A stretch of 64,000 bases of DNA from Lanius collurio (lineage: Eukaryota; Chordata; Aves; Passeriformes; Laniidae), in assembly GCA_020086605.1 (NCBI GenBank), contig JACBWW010000012.1, positions 17,612,256-17,676,255 of the forward strand, in the 5' to 3' direction. Positions 1-13,704 of the stretch are shown piece by piece. The first letter of the stretch is position 1; each line of letters starts with the position of its first letter. The translations under genes and the position numbers were made by a program. The notes beneath the pieces are model-generated. The model was not told the DNA's origin. It was given only the letters and a program-made list of their open reading frames with translations, and searched no databases.

Positions 1-721
1 TTGAGGATAAAAACTCTTTGGTGCTCCAGGGAAGAAAAAGTACTTTGCTGCCAAATACTTTTGCGTGGCAAAGTGATTTCTTACTAGGTCACTTGCACAA
101 GATGTATCAAATTTTCTGATTTCCTTCCACCTCTTCTTTATAAACAACACATTTATACACACATACGCACTTATATATGTATGTATGCTTTGCATACAGA
201 AGTTAATGAAATATGAAAAACCTGAAATGGTATGTCCAGTTCTTACACAGTGAGTCATTTGTGAACTTAGAGATCAGGAGACAAAACTTTAATAGTTCTT
301 TTCTTTTGATATAATATCTACACAAAAGATATCATTAGAGATTTCTTGTTGTTTGTTCTTTTTGTAACCTGATGGTGAGAACTTTCACATCTTCTGACAG
401 AAACACAGGAACAGCAAGTAGGCTTTTTTTCCTGGCAGATCTATTTCTATTGTCCTGAGCGAAGTGAAAGAACAGATAGTTGATAATTTTTCACCTTGAC
501 TAATTCCTCATTGCATTTTTCTCCATTATGCATATATAGTATTTTGTAATAATTATTTTTTCTTTCTTTAAATGCTTGTTAAATCCCTTGCAAATGGCTC
601 TTTAGCATAAGTGAAGAGTGTATCAGTAAGATGGCATTTGAGATACAGCTTTTTACCTTCAGCAGTGTATTTTGCTTGACAAAATACGTGTTGTTCTATT
701 GATTGATTTTTTTTAATTTAG
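1..721 (+). other. ULK4 intron, 3' part
   Basis: Intronic sequence upstream of the first exon in the window. It is AT-rich. I see no transposon, coding segment or RNA gene in it. Confidence 0.85.
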
Positions 722-829
722 GCAATTACAGTTTTAACTGAACTAATCAGAGAGAACTTCAGAAACAGCAAATTGAAGCAATGCTTTCTACCAGCACTTG
801 GGGAGCTCCTTTACCTCATGGCCAGCAAG
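722..829 (+). CDS. ULK4: ULK4 exon a (36 codons, phase 0 to 0)
   Basis: The exon follows a T-rich acceptor (TTTTTTTAATTTAG at 708-721) and ends in AAG|GTAAGA. It starts AITVLTELIRENF and ends GELLYLMASK. This matches the vertebrate ULK4 segment with the conserved LIRENFRNSKLKQC core. The leucine-rich amphipathic pattern is that of helices in an ARM/HEAT repeat. It is the first exon in the window and is in frame 0, so the preceding exon should end at a codon boundary upstream of position 1. Confidence 0.95.
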
Positions 830-2201
830 GTAAGACTGCAGGTGATCCTTACAAATTTGGCAAATGTGAAAGCATTTCCCGTGTAAATGTAGACCAGAAA
901 ATCTAGTTACTTAGTTAATTGTAATTAGTTTCTGGTCCTTCTATCTTCTCTAATACTTATTCTACTTTAAGAAGCATGCTAGTTCAATTGTTTACTTCAT
1001 CTGAGATTAATTAAACAGCATTGTTCAAGTGTAGAATTTTAACTTCATAAAAGTTTTAAATCAACCACCGTAAACACTACTGGCCTCCAAGTGGCAGATC
1101 TAAGTGTTTGAACATCTGGACTAGAGATGTTGATTAAACAGGATGTATCAGGACAGCCTATAATATCAATAAATCAATATATTAGTGTATCGATATATCT
1201 AGTTCATAGTAGATCTTACTGTAGCATGGTTGGATCCACAGCACTGTGGAAAAGGAAATGGAATGATCCTGACTAATTTAAAATCGACTTGTATTTATTC
1301 CTGATTAAAACTGATTCAAACTTTTAGTCTAGAAATAGTGGAGTCACATTAAAAGTTACATTAATAGTAGATTCACATTAAAGTCAGAGGTCTTTTCCTG
1401 TAGAAAAGGAATACTGTCATTATTAAGAATTGAAGTTGATGGCTCCTTTAAACCATCACATTTCTTTTTCCTTATTCAAAGCGTAAAATACTCTTATTTA
1501 ATAGAAACAGAATTATCTTCAAGCAGAAAAAGGCCAACCTTGCCTTCTCTGAAGCCTTTGTATTATCTTCATTATCTAATAGCTCTGAATGCTGACACGT
1601 TAGTTTAACAAGTGAGTTGGTAATAGAGCAGAAGTAGCAAATGAATCATTACTTTGGCTTCCGTTTTGCATTAAACTTCTATGTTTTATTTTCTTTATCC
1701 TCTAGCTCCTTTGCATGTTCCACAAGATGTAGTGGTTGCCTTGGTTTTTGTAGAAAAACAAGCATTGTCCTATTTTCATTGGACAATTGTCAAAGTACTT
1801 GTCAAATACACACTGACAGAACTTATAATGAAAAACTGTGTTCTGAAAAATGCATCCACATTTTAAACAGTCACAGTTTATATGTTTTAATACTTTCTCT
1901 GTTTTCCTCAGGAGAAAAAATTTGTACTTGCTATCATCAAACAAATAAACTTTTCACTCCAGCTTGAAAATTATATTTGGCAGGAATATTTTGCATGGCT
2001 AGATTTTATTTTGAAATTAAACTCTGATAGCTGAAACAAATCTGTTAACACTGGATATAGAACACCAAAATTATTTGCACAGGATTCTGAAAATGTGAAT
2101 TGGCAAATTTTTGAGTCCGTGTATGAACTTCACAATGTTTAAAGCATGACACCTTGCATATAAATGGCAACTCTGTAGGGTTTCAAGGTGGGTTTTATAA
2201 T

Positions 2202-2215
2202 TATATATATATATA
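2202..2215. repeat. (TA)n microsatellite
   Basis: Seven TA units followed by CACTCACG. Short and probably polymorphic. Confidence 0.85.
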
Positions 2216-4884
2216 CACTCACGTATATACTAATGGTTTGCATTATGTTTGGACACATATGAACTCACGACACCATGTCTTGGTAAAATTTCAAAACTAT
2301 CAGTGTGATTTGTATGCTTGGAGATACTAACCCTTCAATTTTTTTAAGAAAAGCACTTTTCATTTTTTCTATTTTATATGTATTTAACTTCAGAACACTG
2401 TAGTGTTGTAGGCATTTTGCTGCTCATTAAACTGCTGAACAGTAGTGCTGAATGACCTTAACAAGATCATACAGCAAGTCAGGGATAATATAAATTAAAC
2501 AAGAAAGTTTATTGCCAACTTGTATCTTTAAACAGCAAAGCCTTATGACTTGACTAATAAAGAAAAATCATAACTGCATCTAATTCATTAAGGACTATAC
2601 ACTTGTTTTTCTTGTTTCCTTCCATTTTGCGGTTTCTTTGGCCTGCTTGATTGTTTTGTCAAACTGCTAAATATTTTCATTTTAACTGTAAATTTTTGAG
2701 GGCATGTCTGATTCCCTCTGGGATTTAATGAAGTATTTCTAAGCCAACCACAAATTTAATATTAAATAATGATAAAGGTTATTTCTTTCTCACATGAACA
2801 TTTGGTAAATCATTAATTATCAACTAAAAATCAAATTCAGATGTTTAGGTGCAGGATTATTAATTAGGTGAAATACAAGGTCACTGTTTGCCATTTCTAT
2901 GACTTAAAAATAGTGGGAAATGTCCAGATAATGGTAATGGTCCTGTGCAATCCTAAACTCTGATATTGTGTGTGCACTTATATATGAGATCTCGTAAATA
3001 AGATCTTACACTCCATCTCTGCATTTTTATTCCAAACAGAAGCCAAAAGCAATTCATAAGTAGGATGAGCAGACTCCAGGGAGCATGTTCTGATAATCTT
3101 GAGTAGATTGCCTTGGGGGAAAACTTTCAAGTTCTATGTAATATTTTTATTCATTTTGTGCTGTTTGTGTTATTAGGGTGCAGAACTTAAAGTTTAATCA
3201 AAATCAACATGGGCTGTGAGCAAAAAGTAGGAAGATTCCCCAGTGTTTGGTGATATATTTAAGTTTATTGAGTGTCAAATGGTGTACATTATGTTTAGAT
3301 AATTAAGAATGGTACTATGTTTCATACCCCTTTTGCCTTTTCTAATTTCTAAATACAGATTAAACCTTGCAGAAAGTCATTAATCAGTTTGAAGAATGGA
3401 AGAACTATGAATGTTTTAGGGCTGCATGATTTCTTAAGGTTTTTTATTTTATAGTACATTTAATATGTGTGGTTGCAAAAGACCTTGAAAGAACTTCTGG
3501 TTAAATGAGGTGAATACAATGAGAAGGAAACCCGTGCTAGTTCCACCATAGATTGTCATTTTAACTCTGTTTTGACTGCTAGTTTTGTACTGCCTCTTCC
3601 AGGTAGAAAAAATTCCACTTTTGACTGAAAGTAATCTACCTTTCCTGTCTTGAAACTTGGGCTGTGTTTTTTTAAACTTAAACACAGTGCCTTGGAAGGC
3701 AAAGTGTGATTACTTGTCAGCGTGTTATCTTACTCAGATTAGATGGAGGAGGTGGAATGGAGTGGATCTGATGTGTCTGTTGGATGTCAAGCCCCTCTTG
3801 TTATTACTGTTTATATTGTCCCATACCTCCTAATACAAAGTTAGCAGAAACAAAGCTTACAAATGGAAGATTTAACAAACTCATTTTCTCTATGGATATA
3901 TGTGGCAAATAAAGTTTTGTTTTCAATGAAGAAGGAAAATTAATTTTTCTAGACAATTCAGTAATAGTCTTCCATGCTCATTTGCCATGCTTTAATTAAA
4001 TGCCTGAAATGATCGTATCATATATGTTGAATTACTGTAAGCCACTCAGAAATCAGCAAATTTAGAAAGTATCATTTGTTTCTGCATCATTAATCCCCAC
4101 CTTGCCCATCCTACGCCTTTTATCAAAACCAGTTAATTAGAATGCTAAAAATAATGTGAGAATATAATTAGTAGAGTTCAAGAACTGTATAATTTCTGAA
4201 GAGATTACTGCTTGTCATCCTTTGTCTGCTTACTAAAACAAGTTTCTCGTGATTGCATGGCCTATCATCTTCACACCATCTAGTGCCTATTATTTCTCAC
4301 TTTCTTTCCCAAAGGAGGCTATATTTTTTCCACTTGCTAATAGCTCTGTGCTACTAGCCTGGCTATGGAAGTTGTTGCAGTTAAATCTCAGTGATATCCA
4401 AGTGTCTCCTTTTAAACTTAAAATTTTACAATAGGCTACTGCAGGGACAGGGGGAAGTAAAGCTCATTTCTAATGGACAAATTAAGCCCCTATTCAACTA
4501 GTAGTAAATTAACCTCTCTAATAGTGTGATTTCAAGGAAATACACATTAAGATCTTGGAACAGTGTTCGTATGTGTTGAAGGTTAAAAAATACAGTAAAT
4601 TTTCTTAAACACTTACTATCTCTTTACATGACTTTGAGCATTTTTTTCTAAGAAAAGTTTCCTTTTTTTTTAGCTACCAAAAAAAATTAATTTTGTTTAT
4701 TTGGTACAATTAAATCACATTGAAAGAGAAACATTTCTAGTCTTAATAGTCAACTGTCTCTTTCTGAAGTACTCAAAATGGTCGAGAGGAATGAAAGAAC
4801 AGATACTTTTTTGTGTCTATGTCAATTAGAATGCATGGATGAAATGCAGAAATATTAGAACAAATTCTGTTATAGATTTTGGAG

Positions 4885-4913
4885 ATTAAATAAGCTATGG
4901 ATTTAAATAAGCT
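4885..4913 (+). repeat. Two-copy short tandem repeat
   Basis: ATTAAATAAGCT and ATTTAAATAAGCT lie next to each other, separated by ATGG. This is a small local duplication. Confidence 0.7.
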
Positions 4914-5114
4914 AATAAAAAATCAGTCTCAGTGCTGCAGATGAAATAACATTAAATAATAATAATGTCCTAAAATTTAATACATTGAATTGCATATGTT
5001 AATTTGAAATGTGTATAATATGAACCCTATTAAGAACATGCTACCCATTTTTTATGTGACTGAGACTGTTGTGATTTTATGATTTAATCAATTGTGCCGT
5101 TGGCTTCATTTCAG

Positions 5115-5198
5115 GAGGAAAAAGGGGAGCACCCCAGGGAATGCTGGGCTTTTCCCTCAGCGGTTTGCACTGTGCTAATGAGGTGTCTTCAGGAAGGG
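5115..5198 (+). CDS. ULK4: ULK4 exon b (28 codons, phase 0 to 0)
   Basis: The acceptor is GGCTTCATTTCAG and the donor is GGG|GTAAGA. The correct frame gives EEKGEHPRECWAFPSAV and ends MRCLQEG, matching the ULK4 segment with the diagnostic PRECWA motif. The other open frame through the same bases gives no ULK4-like sequence and was rejected. A charged linker of about eight residues (EEKGEHPR) precedes the next helix. Length is a multiple of three, so skipping this exon would keep the frame. Confidence 0.95.
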
Positions 5199-6429
5199 GT
5201 AAGACTCTTTCATGGTCCTCAGTAGAATTTCTCCACAGTAATAACCCTTTAGGCATTGTGTGAGGATTCTAGCCTGCAGCACTGCAGTACCTTGTCAACC
5301 AAGTATTGCTCTTGAATTTAAATAATCATAAGACCGTGACCTAAGCAGGAGATTAATGCAGTGTTGCTCTATGTACGTTCAACATTTATGTATTGCTGCT
5401 TGTGTTGGGGGAAATGGGATAGTAAATATAAATTACTGTTAATAAATGTGAAATTTATTAATGATGTAGGCATCTTTTGAGAAATGTTCTGACAGTTTGT
5501 GCTGCCCTCTTGCAATTTGTAAATCTTTGAGCAAGATTTAAGGCTCTTTCTTGCAGTGGATGAGATATAGTTTTTAAAACTGCATTGTTATCCTGCTAGC
5601 TTATCAGCATTCTTTTGAGGCAAAAAAGTAGTAATTAGGTTTATTCTCATACATGTGCTATACTGTGTTGTTCATTGGTTGTGGTGATGGCTTAGCTGTG
5701 CTCGAAGAAGGGAATAAAAATATGCATATAGTTCCATTTGTAAAATGAAAAAGAACTGAGTGGAGGGTATGCATTCACTGTTTGTATGAGACCACTTGAC
5801 TTTATTTTTGCCCAAGGCAAAGCTCAAGGCAGAAAACATGTCAGAGGTTGCTAGAAGGTGGAAAGCAAGAGGAAATACCTTTTTTCCTTTCTTTTTGAGA
5901 TCTTTATTGCCTACAGATTGTGATTAATAAAGAAAGAGCCTAGATGCATTTTAATATCTTCAGACCTTCACGTGACCAAGAACACAGGACTGAGTTTGTA
6001 TTGTGGATGATTTCCAGCTCATAATTAGAGTAAGATGTCACTCTAAGGCACAGTAGTGAGATGCTATTTAATTATAAATTTAGTAATGGGAGACTTGCTG
6101 TTTCTGAATACAGAGTGTACAGAAACTAAATCAAGAAATCCATAAGACACTAATTTATTCCTATAAAATAAAATCACATCTTAGTCCTGAAACATGTCAA
6201 ATTTTTCTTAATAATTTATCTTGATATATTTTTTCTTGAAAAATGACACAAAATAGAAGTACATTTGCCATGCAATAGTTCAAATTAAATTAAGCATAAA
6301 TTTAAAATTATGTCTAGGCTAGCCAAGTATGGCTGCACATTTCTAGACTTTCAGTTTGTGAGAAAGCTCATTTGTAATGTAGATAGATATTTTTTAAAAC
6401 ATGTTTGAAGCTCTAAAACTATTCAAGAC

Positions 6430-6602
6430 TTTAGTGTGGAATGGACCTTTGGAGGTCATCTAATCCAACCTCCTGTTCACAGTAAGTCTAAATAGATCAG
6501 GTTGCTCAGGGACATGTCTATTTAGCTCTTGAATGTCTCTAAGAACTACAGTCCCACAATCTCCCTGAGCAATGCTGGCACCTCCTTCATTAGAAAAATG
6601 TT
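6430..6602 (-). mobile_element. CR1 LINE 3' fragment, degenerate
   Basis: The + strand reads GGACCTTTGGAGGTCATC followed by TAATCCAACCTCCTG, which is the reverse complement of the conserved 3' end of avian CR1 (GGTTGGA...GATGA...AAGGTCC). It continues into GTTGCTCAGGGACATG and CACCTCCTTCATTAGAAA, again antisense CR1. The copy is diverged and lacks the terminal octamer repeat, so it is old and inactive. Confidence 0.75.
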
Positions 6603-7480
6603 TTACTTGTTTATGTTGGAGTTTTCACTTGTGGCCATGCCCTTTTGACCTGTGGTTATGCAGCTTTGAAAACATTTGTCACCAGCTTTTCTTTACTACA
6701 TGTAGGTAAGCTTTGTATTCTTACACTAATAATTAAAAAAAATATATATGTAATTAAATAATGAATTCATTGGAATCGTTCTCAGCTCAATGAAGTAAAT
6801 TTTACATCAGGATGTTTTCTGAAGTGATTATTGGCTTATTGTCTCAGTATTTACGAAAATGACAAACTAACTTTTTAAAATAAAGTCTGAATAACCACAG
6901 TGCATTGTATATGCATTATAAATACTTCTAGTTTTTATTGCCAGTTAAGAAGCTTTATTTGATGTATTTAATAAAAATTCAAGAAAATAAAATCAATTCA
7001 GGTCATTCAGTACTATAGTTTTATAGCTTTGAGTTTTGTAAGATAAGTTCACTGTTCTTGAGTTTCATTACGAACTACTCTAAAGTGTTCTTGGATTTCT
7101 GAAGTTTTATAAGATTTGCCGTTATCAAAGCAGAATTGCTCTCTGAAACAGAACAGTAGACCAGGAAGAAGTTTGAAATATGTGTGAGTCCCTTTTATTT
7201 GCCTATAAAGGAACAAAATGTTCAGAAAATGCAGGTAGTGTTATTTCCACATACCTTCTGTGCCTGAAAATCTTACAGTGACAAAAAAAGTGTATGGGTC
7301 AGTGAAAGGACTTTTAGGGTGATGAAGCAGAAGATAGGGAAAGTCTTTTATCTGTAAGAGAATGCAAGTTCAGATTTCCTGCATTTCAGAGTTGTTAGCT
7401 TGAGACAGAAGCTGATTTTCAACTCAGGCAAAAAACAGTTTAGTTCAGTTATGTGTCAAAATAAGGGAATTGGTACACTC

Positions 7481-7497
7481 ATAAATAAATAAATAAT
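7481..7497. repeat. (AAAT)n microsatellite
   Basis: About four ATAA units, ATAAATAAATAAATAAT. Low complexity. Confidence 0.8.
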
Positions 7498-9390
7498 AGG
7501 CTTTATTTGACATGTTTAGTCTTGGTATAATGTTGTGATCTGTCAGAATGCATGTAGTAAACATTCTGATATTTATTTACTAAACTTTATCAACAACTGT
7601 TTCCAACAGTGACACAAAATACCTGTTCCAGGCATCTCTATTTGTCCAAGTTAAACTTTTAAATGTTTGTGTGCAGTCTCTAAGATAGCAGGGTCTTGAT
7701 TTCTACTGCCTAAAGTGCATGGCTCTTAGAGTTCCTATGTTATCCAGTCATGAAAGATACTTTCTGTTTCAGAAAGGATATTCATATTTAATATTAAGTA
7801 CCTAATGCTAATGTGACAATCATTTTCCTTTCATGCATTTTACATTGTTTATTCAAAACTCCTTTGCTAAAAATTACCCTTATGTACTTGACCCTGAATG
7901 GATCATCCTGTCTCTTATTTGAATCTTGTCATTGACTCTGCATATATTTTTTTCTCTTTATTACATTTAGGGTTCAACCTACTCTTATCTAAATGAAATC
8001 TCAGCTTTAGTTTCTGTTTTACATTTGCTTCTGTTCTCACTCACATCCCAGTCAATCCTTTCACCTTTCTTTTCCGATTTATCCCTTGCATTTGCCCCTC
8101 TCTTCAGATCCTCCCTGGTCTTAGAAATGATAACCTTTCCCATATCCAAACTACTTTTTGATGTGTTTTATAATTTTTCTTTGATTTAGTCTGAATAATG
8201 TTACTTGGACAAGGTCATTCACTGAAACTAGACAGTGAAGTCAGAACCTGTGCAAGCCTCCTTTTTAGTATTCCTGAGACTGGAACCATTGAAAAACCAT
8301 TCAGAAACTTGGTTTCTGTCCATTTCTGCTCCCAAATGGCATGTAAATATAAAATACACAATTATATGTAATTTTAGTATTAACTTCATGGAATCTTAAA
8401 AAAATACAGGCAATACACTTGCATGGATAAATGAATATTTACATACTAGCTGTGCATAACCTTCTCATTTTATAGACTGGCTCATGGAGAATATATTTGA
8501 ATCAGAAATAATGAATGAGTTTACAAAGGATAATATTTTGTCTCTTGGATGTGGAAGGTACTGTGTTAGCAAGATTTTTAATAAATGACATCTCCCAGAA
8601 AGCTGTATAGTAGACATTTCCCTCTTCTGTGTGGACTTCTTCCTTAATGAGGGAGCAAGATATAAGTCTGAGGACTTTGGTTCTGAACAAATGAGAAATT
8701 TTAATAATAAAAGAAATCTTTAAAAATAATTACCAATATATAAGATAAGGTAGTTATGTTTTATAATGTATATTCTTAGTCAGAACTGTTCCTTGATAGT
8801 GAATTTGGAGGAGAAAGCAGAATTTTGAGGAGAGGAGAATAAAATCACAACTATTTTCTTGGGAAGTATAGTACACCTATACTATCACAGAGTCAGTTTG
8901 AGTCATGTATATTCTCATTTTTATTTCTTTAGACATCAATTTTTTTACTGGCAGAAGTGCCTATAGGCTAAGAGTAACTCTCTGAGTTACTGATACATTA
9001 TCACTTTAATTTCTTCTTTAGATACCAACTCTCCAGTTTACTGCCAGAATTCAAAAAAAAATTCACAAAAGGTATTTAGAAGCTCCATTTCTGCATATTT
9101 ACTCTTCTCTCTGAGGTCTTTATATTGCAGGTTGTTGCCAAACTAAGATTTAATTCTTACAATCTTGAATGAAATGCTTTGGAGGATACAGCTTTACTTC
9201 ATTAGGTTATATTTGTAGTTTCTTTCATTCTGTCTTCGTTGATTAAAGGAAGAAGTGTATTTAAAAGTTGATTTAGAAGAATTATGTGGAATGCAGTGTT
9301 ACTTCCTAAATCTTTCATCTTTAATGTTTATTTATCAGTATTATGATGCTATTCAAGTATATGTATCTATATATAGAGTATAATATAAGA

Positions 9391-10272
9391 TCATAGAATC
9401 ACAGAATGTCCTGGGTTGGATGGGACCCACAAAGATCATTGAGTACAGCTCCCTGCCCTGCACAGGACACCCCAAGAGTCACACCGTGTGCCCAAGAGTA
9501 TTGTCCAAACTCTTGTTGAACTCCATCAAGCTTGGTGCTGTGACCACTTCCCTGGGGAGCCTGTTCCAGTTCTTGACCACCCTCTGGGTGAAAAAGCTTT
9601 TCCTAATATCCAGCCTAAACCTCCACTGACACAGCTTCGTGCTGTTCCTGTCACTTGTCACCAGAGAAGACATTGGTGCCTACCCCTCCTCTTCCCCTCA
9701 TGGGGAAGCTGCAGACTGCAATGAGGTCTCCCTTGTCTCCTCTTGTCCAGGCTGAACAGATCAAGTGGCCTCAGCCACTCCTCACCAGCTTCCCCTCAAC
9801 ACCCTCCACCATCTTCATTGCTCTCCTCTGGACTTTCTCTAATAGATTAATGTCTCTTTTGTATTTTAGCACCCAAAACTGCCCCCAGCACTCGAGGTGA
9901 GGCTGTCCCAGTGCAGAGCAGAGCAGGACAATCCCCTCTCTTGCCCAGCTGGTGATGCTGTGCCTGATGCCCCCCAGGACACGCTCAGCCCTCCTGGCTG
10001 CCAGGGCACTGCTGGCTGATGTTCAACTTGCCATGGACCAGCACCCCCAGGTCCCTTCCCATGGTGCTGCTCTCCAGCATCTCGTTCCCCAGCCTGTCTG
10101 AACATCCAGGGTTGCTCCAACCAGGTGCAGAATCTGGTACTTGCTCTTCTTAAACTTCATATGGTTGGTGATTGCCCAGACCTCTTAATTTGTGGAGGTC
10201 TCTCTACAGGGCCTCTCTGCCTTCAGTGGGGAAAACAGCTCCTTGCACCTTAGATTCATCAGTAAACCTACT
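9391..10272 (-). mobile_element. CR1 LINE, 5'-truncated copy (about 0.88 kb)
   Basis: The + strand starts with TCATAGAATCACAGAATG, the reverse complement of the CR1 terminal octamer repeats. It then runs through CTGGGTTGGATGGGACCC and on into the 3' part of the reverse-transcriptase ORF. On the minus strand, 9673-9479 encodes the ORF2 C-terminus with [26 protein letters not shown], shown here only as the recognisable block [20 protein letters not shown]. The upstream part towards 10272 is GC-rich CR1 ORF2 sequence with several stops. The element is truncated at its 5' end, as most CR1 copies are, and is inactive. Confidence 0.93.
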
Positions 10273-10492
10273 TTAAAAAGATCATGAAATATTTTATCCT
10301 AACCTTTAATCAAATTAAGTGAAAAATGCTATTTTTAGGTAGTATGTTGGTTAGCATAGTAACTTCAGTGCCTCCAAAATTTTTGGTGCACTGTTAAATT
10401 TATATCAGTCAGTAAAAATATCCAGTATATTCAGTTATTTCAAAGCAATGGAAGTAGATTTTTTTATTATGTTGATTTACTTTCTCCCTCTT

Positions 10493-10509
10493 CCCCCCCC
10501 CCCCCCCCC
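10493..10509. repeat. Poly-C run (17 bases)
   Basis: An uninterrupted run of C after TCTCCCTCTT. It is unusual in an AT-rich intron and its length may be inaccurate in the assembly. Confidence 0.9.
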
Positions 10510-12967
10510 AATTAAAATGGAGAAACTTGATTAAAAGGAGTTTTCTTTCAGTAGTTAGCAAATTTTATCCTTCTGGTATTTGCATTTCACTAGGAGCTCT
10601 TTTTCACTAAGCATTCCTGACTTCACTGGAAACAGATATATCTGCAAGTGTTCAACATGACTGAAAATTATGAGCTTTAAGTGTCCTTTATAAAACTAGT
10701 TGAAATCTAAACCCATTGAAAATAAAGTACTTCTTTTTTTATACAGTTTTATTCGTAGTTTTAGATTTTATGCAGTTCATGATACGGACAGAGGGTTACT
10801 GATGTATGGAACTGCTTTACTCATATCTTGAAGATCCATTTCTGTTTACTAAAATAGCTTATGTCCTGGTAACATCACCAGATGACTCCTTTAGTCTAGA
10901 GGCCAAATATTAGTTAAGATCAGGCTTCCCTTGCAGACAGCACTTTAAGCAGAAAATGGTACAAGGCTTGTTGCTTAGATAGTGCTCAGGAGCAGATATC
11001 AGAGGAGCTGAAACAGAAGGTCTCAGGTGGCAGCAAATAGAATTACTTTGGCAGCATCATTGAGGTTTTAGAGCACAGTGATAATACATGACCATTTTCT
11101 AGTCAAGGCAGCAGGATAGTCTGGAACAGGGCATAACTTATCAGTGGCTGAGTGGAAATAAAGCACATCTTCGGACCAAATTTTGAAAAAGCTGTAATTG
11201 CATCTGGAAATTTGTTAACATTACTAACAGCTATTATCCACTGGATATTGCTTTGATTGTGACAAATAATGGGATTATAGTTAATTTATTGCTTATACCT
11301 GCTTAAATTAGGAGTAGAGTCCCAGTTGGCATATCTTCATATATGAGAGACTTAACTTGACTATTACGTTTCAGTTACGGATTCTATTGTTAAATGAATG
11401 TAGTCAATTTGATAAATCCATGTGCTTTTAATCTAACCAAACCCCCCCTCAAAAAAAGACTGAAATGCAGAAGTATAATTCACAGAAAAAGATTAAAACT
11501 GAGCATTATTTATAAAAAGTTTTCAGAATTTTAATTTTAGTAAACATGTAGGAGTATTTGGGTATTTAGGTCTTTTAATAGGTCAAAGGAATGCAATATT
11601 TTGCAGTAATCAAAACTGTAAAAAGATAGAAGCCTAAATGGTCTTTGGTTTTATGACTGCAAATAAGAAGGAAGACCATCTGCCAGTTTTTATATGAAGA
11701 GTGTAACCAGTTTAGATGGAAATTGATATTTCTGTTAAATATTTTGACTAGAGCTGCAGTTCTTTGGGTCAACGGGAAGAATTATCATGAAAATGATGAA
11801 TACAGCCTCTTTTTAATGTTTTTTGACAGCATTATACTAGTTTCCAAATATTTCTACATCTAAAATCTCTGTTTTATAATTACTAAGTCAGTAGAAGGAA
11901 AAGTGGATATTGAATATATTTTTAATGAAGTATAAGTTCTCCCCTTCTCCAAGGCTTTTGTACTACTTTCTGGAAGGTTTCATTATTGTTGTTCACAGTT
12001 GTTGGTGGCTCCAATTGTAAACTTAAATGTCAATAACCCAAAGCTTCATAGGCTAATATAAAGATTAGTTTATGAAAGAAATCAATTAGATATTATGATA
12101 AATTATTCACAAAGCCAGACCAAAAGGACAAATTGGATTATAAAAATCATATTAAAATTCATTCTTGTTGAATTCAAGACGCTATTTAAGACATTGTTGA
12201 AAGACTTTACTTTTTTTATAGTTTAAGACTGAAATGAGGTGAGGCAATGCACAGCCAAAATAACACCAGCAGTGTATCTTCCAGTTCTGTTAAAGACTCT
12301 GATTTTAAGTGAGAATAATTTGGTTAGTACTAAAAAATGTGAAGGATTTGGAATCTGATAGGGAAATGTAGGACTTCTTGTGGTAAATGGGACCTAATAA
12401 TTTATCGTAAGCATTGATCATAATTGTCTGTTTCAGGAGAAAAGAAGGGAGTTATGAAATAACTTAATTTGCAAGAAATCTTTTTCTGTATCCTAGGACT
12501 TGTTGACTTTTCTGAATAAAGAGGGTTTAATGTAATTTTCTTTTCCTGGTATAACTGTGTATCTCATAATTGTGCTATTCAGAGCATGGTGTAGTGATGA
12601 GTGTTGCCACAAATTCATTCATTTATAAAGCACTGATAATGGAACACCTCTAACATAACAAAGGCTCTTCATTTTTAATGACTGCATTTAATTTGAGGTG
12701 ATTATTTGGAGCTGAGAGGTTTTGTATTAATTATACTTGTATTAAATTGTCTTTGCCATAGAAGAAAAAGTGGGGAGAAGTAGGATCTGTAAACATAACT
12801 TTGTCACCAGGTGAGGTTTCTTGAAAACTTACTTTTGCAAGTATCAAAAAGAATGAAGAAACCACAGCAAGACGATATACACTGAATAAAATGTGTACAT
12901 AGGTGGTAGTTTACAAAGAAATTAGAAACATTTGCAAATGACTTTTCCTTTCCTGTCCTTCCTATAG

Positions 12968-13129
12968 GAAGAGCAGGTAGTGAATCATTTAGCAGCAAAG
13001 ATAATTGAAAATGTTTGTACTGCTTGCTCATGCCATGCACAAGGATTTATCACAGGAGAAATTGGACCTGCCTTGTGGTACCTTTTCACACATTCTACAG
13101 GAGATTCTTTGAAGATAACTGCTGTTTCG
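12968..13129 (+). CDS. ULK4: ULK4 exon c (54 codons, phase 0 to 0)
   Basis: The exon is bordered by TGTCCTTCCTATAG and TCG|GTAAGG. It begins EEQVVNHLAAKIIENVC and ends DSLKITAVS. The AQGFITGEIGP stretch and the LWYLF helix are characteristic of ULK4. The pattern of paired helices broken by a Gly/Pro turn is typical of an ARM-like repeat. Length is a multiple of three. The cysteine cluster CTACSCH is a local variation; I recall fewer cysteines here in the mammalian protein. Confidence 0.96.
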
Positions 13130-13704
13130 GTAAGGAATTTCCTTTTGTGCTAGTGTAATGCTTTGGTGTTTAATCTGAAAAACGTTCTGAATTGAAACTG
13201 AGATATGTTTGAGCATGTTTGCTGTATGTTTGTGGTTTTGTATTTCAGACTACACTAAAATATATTTGAAAAATTACTGAAATTGAAAAGTGCATTTATT
13301 ACAGTTCAGTGCTTATGAATAGTTCTTGTGATTCATCATTTTCCAGAACATATGTTTCCTTATGCTTGTAATAATGAGTTATGTTTGAAAAGTTTAACCT
13401 TTCAAAGAATCTATTAAATTCTTGCAAAATTGAAATTTCTCTTTTTGTATGATGTTTCAAATGAGCACTGTTTATTCTCTTTATCAAGAATAAGAGTTTA
13501 GAATCAAGTTTAGAAGACTTAGTTGAATTAATCATGTTACTTTTTAGAAAAATATCAGAGCCTAGTTTTTTCCCTGTATTTTTAAGGCAGTATAGAATGA
13601 TAACAAGGCAAAGAGAGTGATGACATGCAAGCAGAAGGTTCAGAACAAAAAGGTTTATGAGGTAGAAAATAATTAGCAGGACTGTGAGTTTAACTATAGC
13701 TCTT

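Larger units (their letters stand above)
830..5114 (+). other. ULK4 intron (4.3 kb)
   Basis: AT-rich intron without a recognised transposon. It holds a short (TA)n run at about 2202-2215 and an imperfect local duplication of an ATTAAATAAGCT-type unit at 4885-4913. Short ORFs occur, including a cysteine-rich one at 1641-1967, but none resembles a known protein. Confidence 0.85.
5199..12967 (+). other. ULK4 intron (7.8 kb)
   Basis: Intron carrying two CR1 copies in antisense orientation (6430-6602 and 9391-10272), an (AAAT)n run at 7481-7497 and a 17-base poly-C run at 10493-10509. The rest is unique AT-rich sequence with no coding signal I recognise. Confidence 0.85.

Noticed and set aside
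9866..10120. Minus-strand ORF rich in Gly, Ala and Gln
   Set aside because: It lies within the GC-rich part of the antisense CR1 at 9391-10272 and is out of line with the reverse-transcriptase frame.
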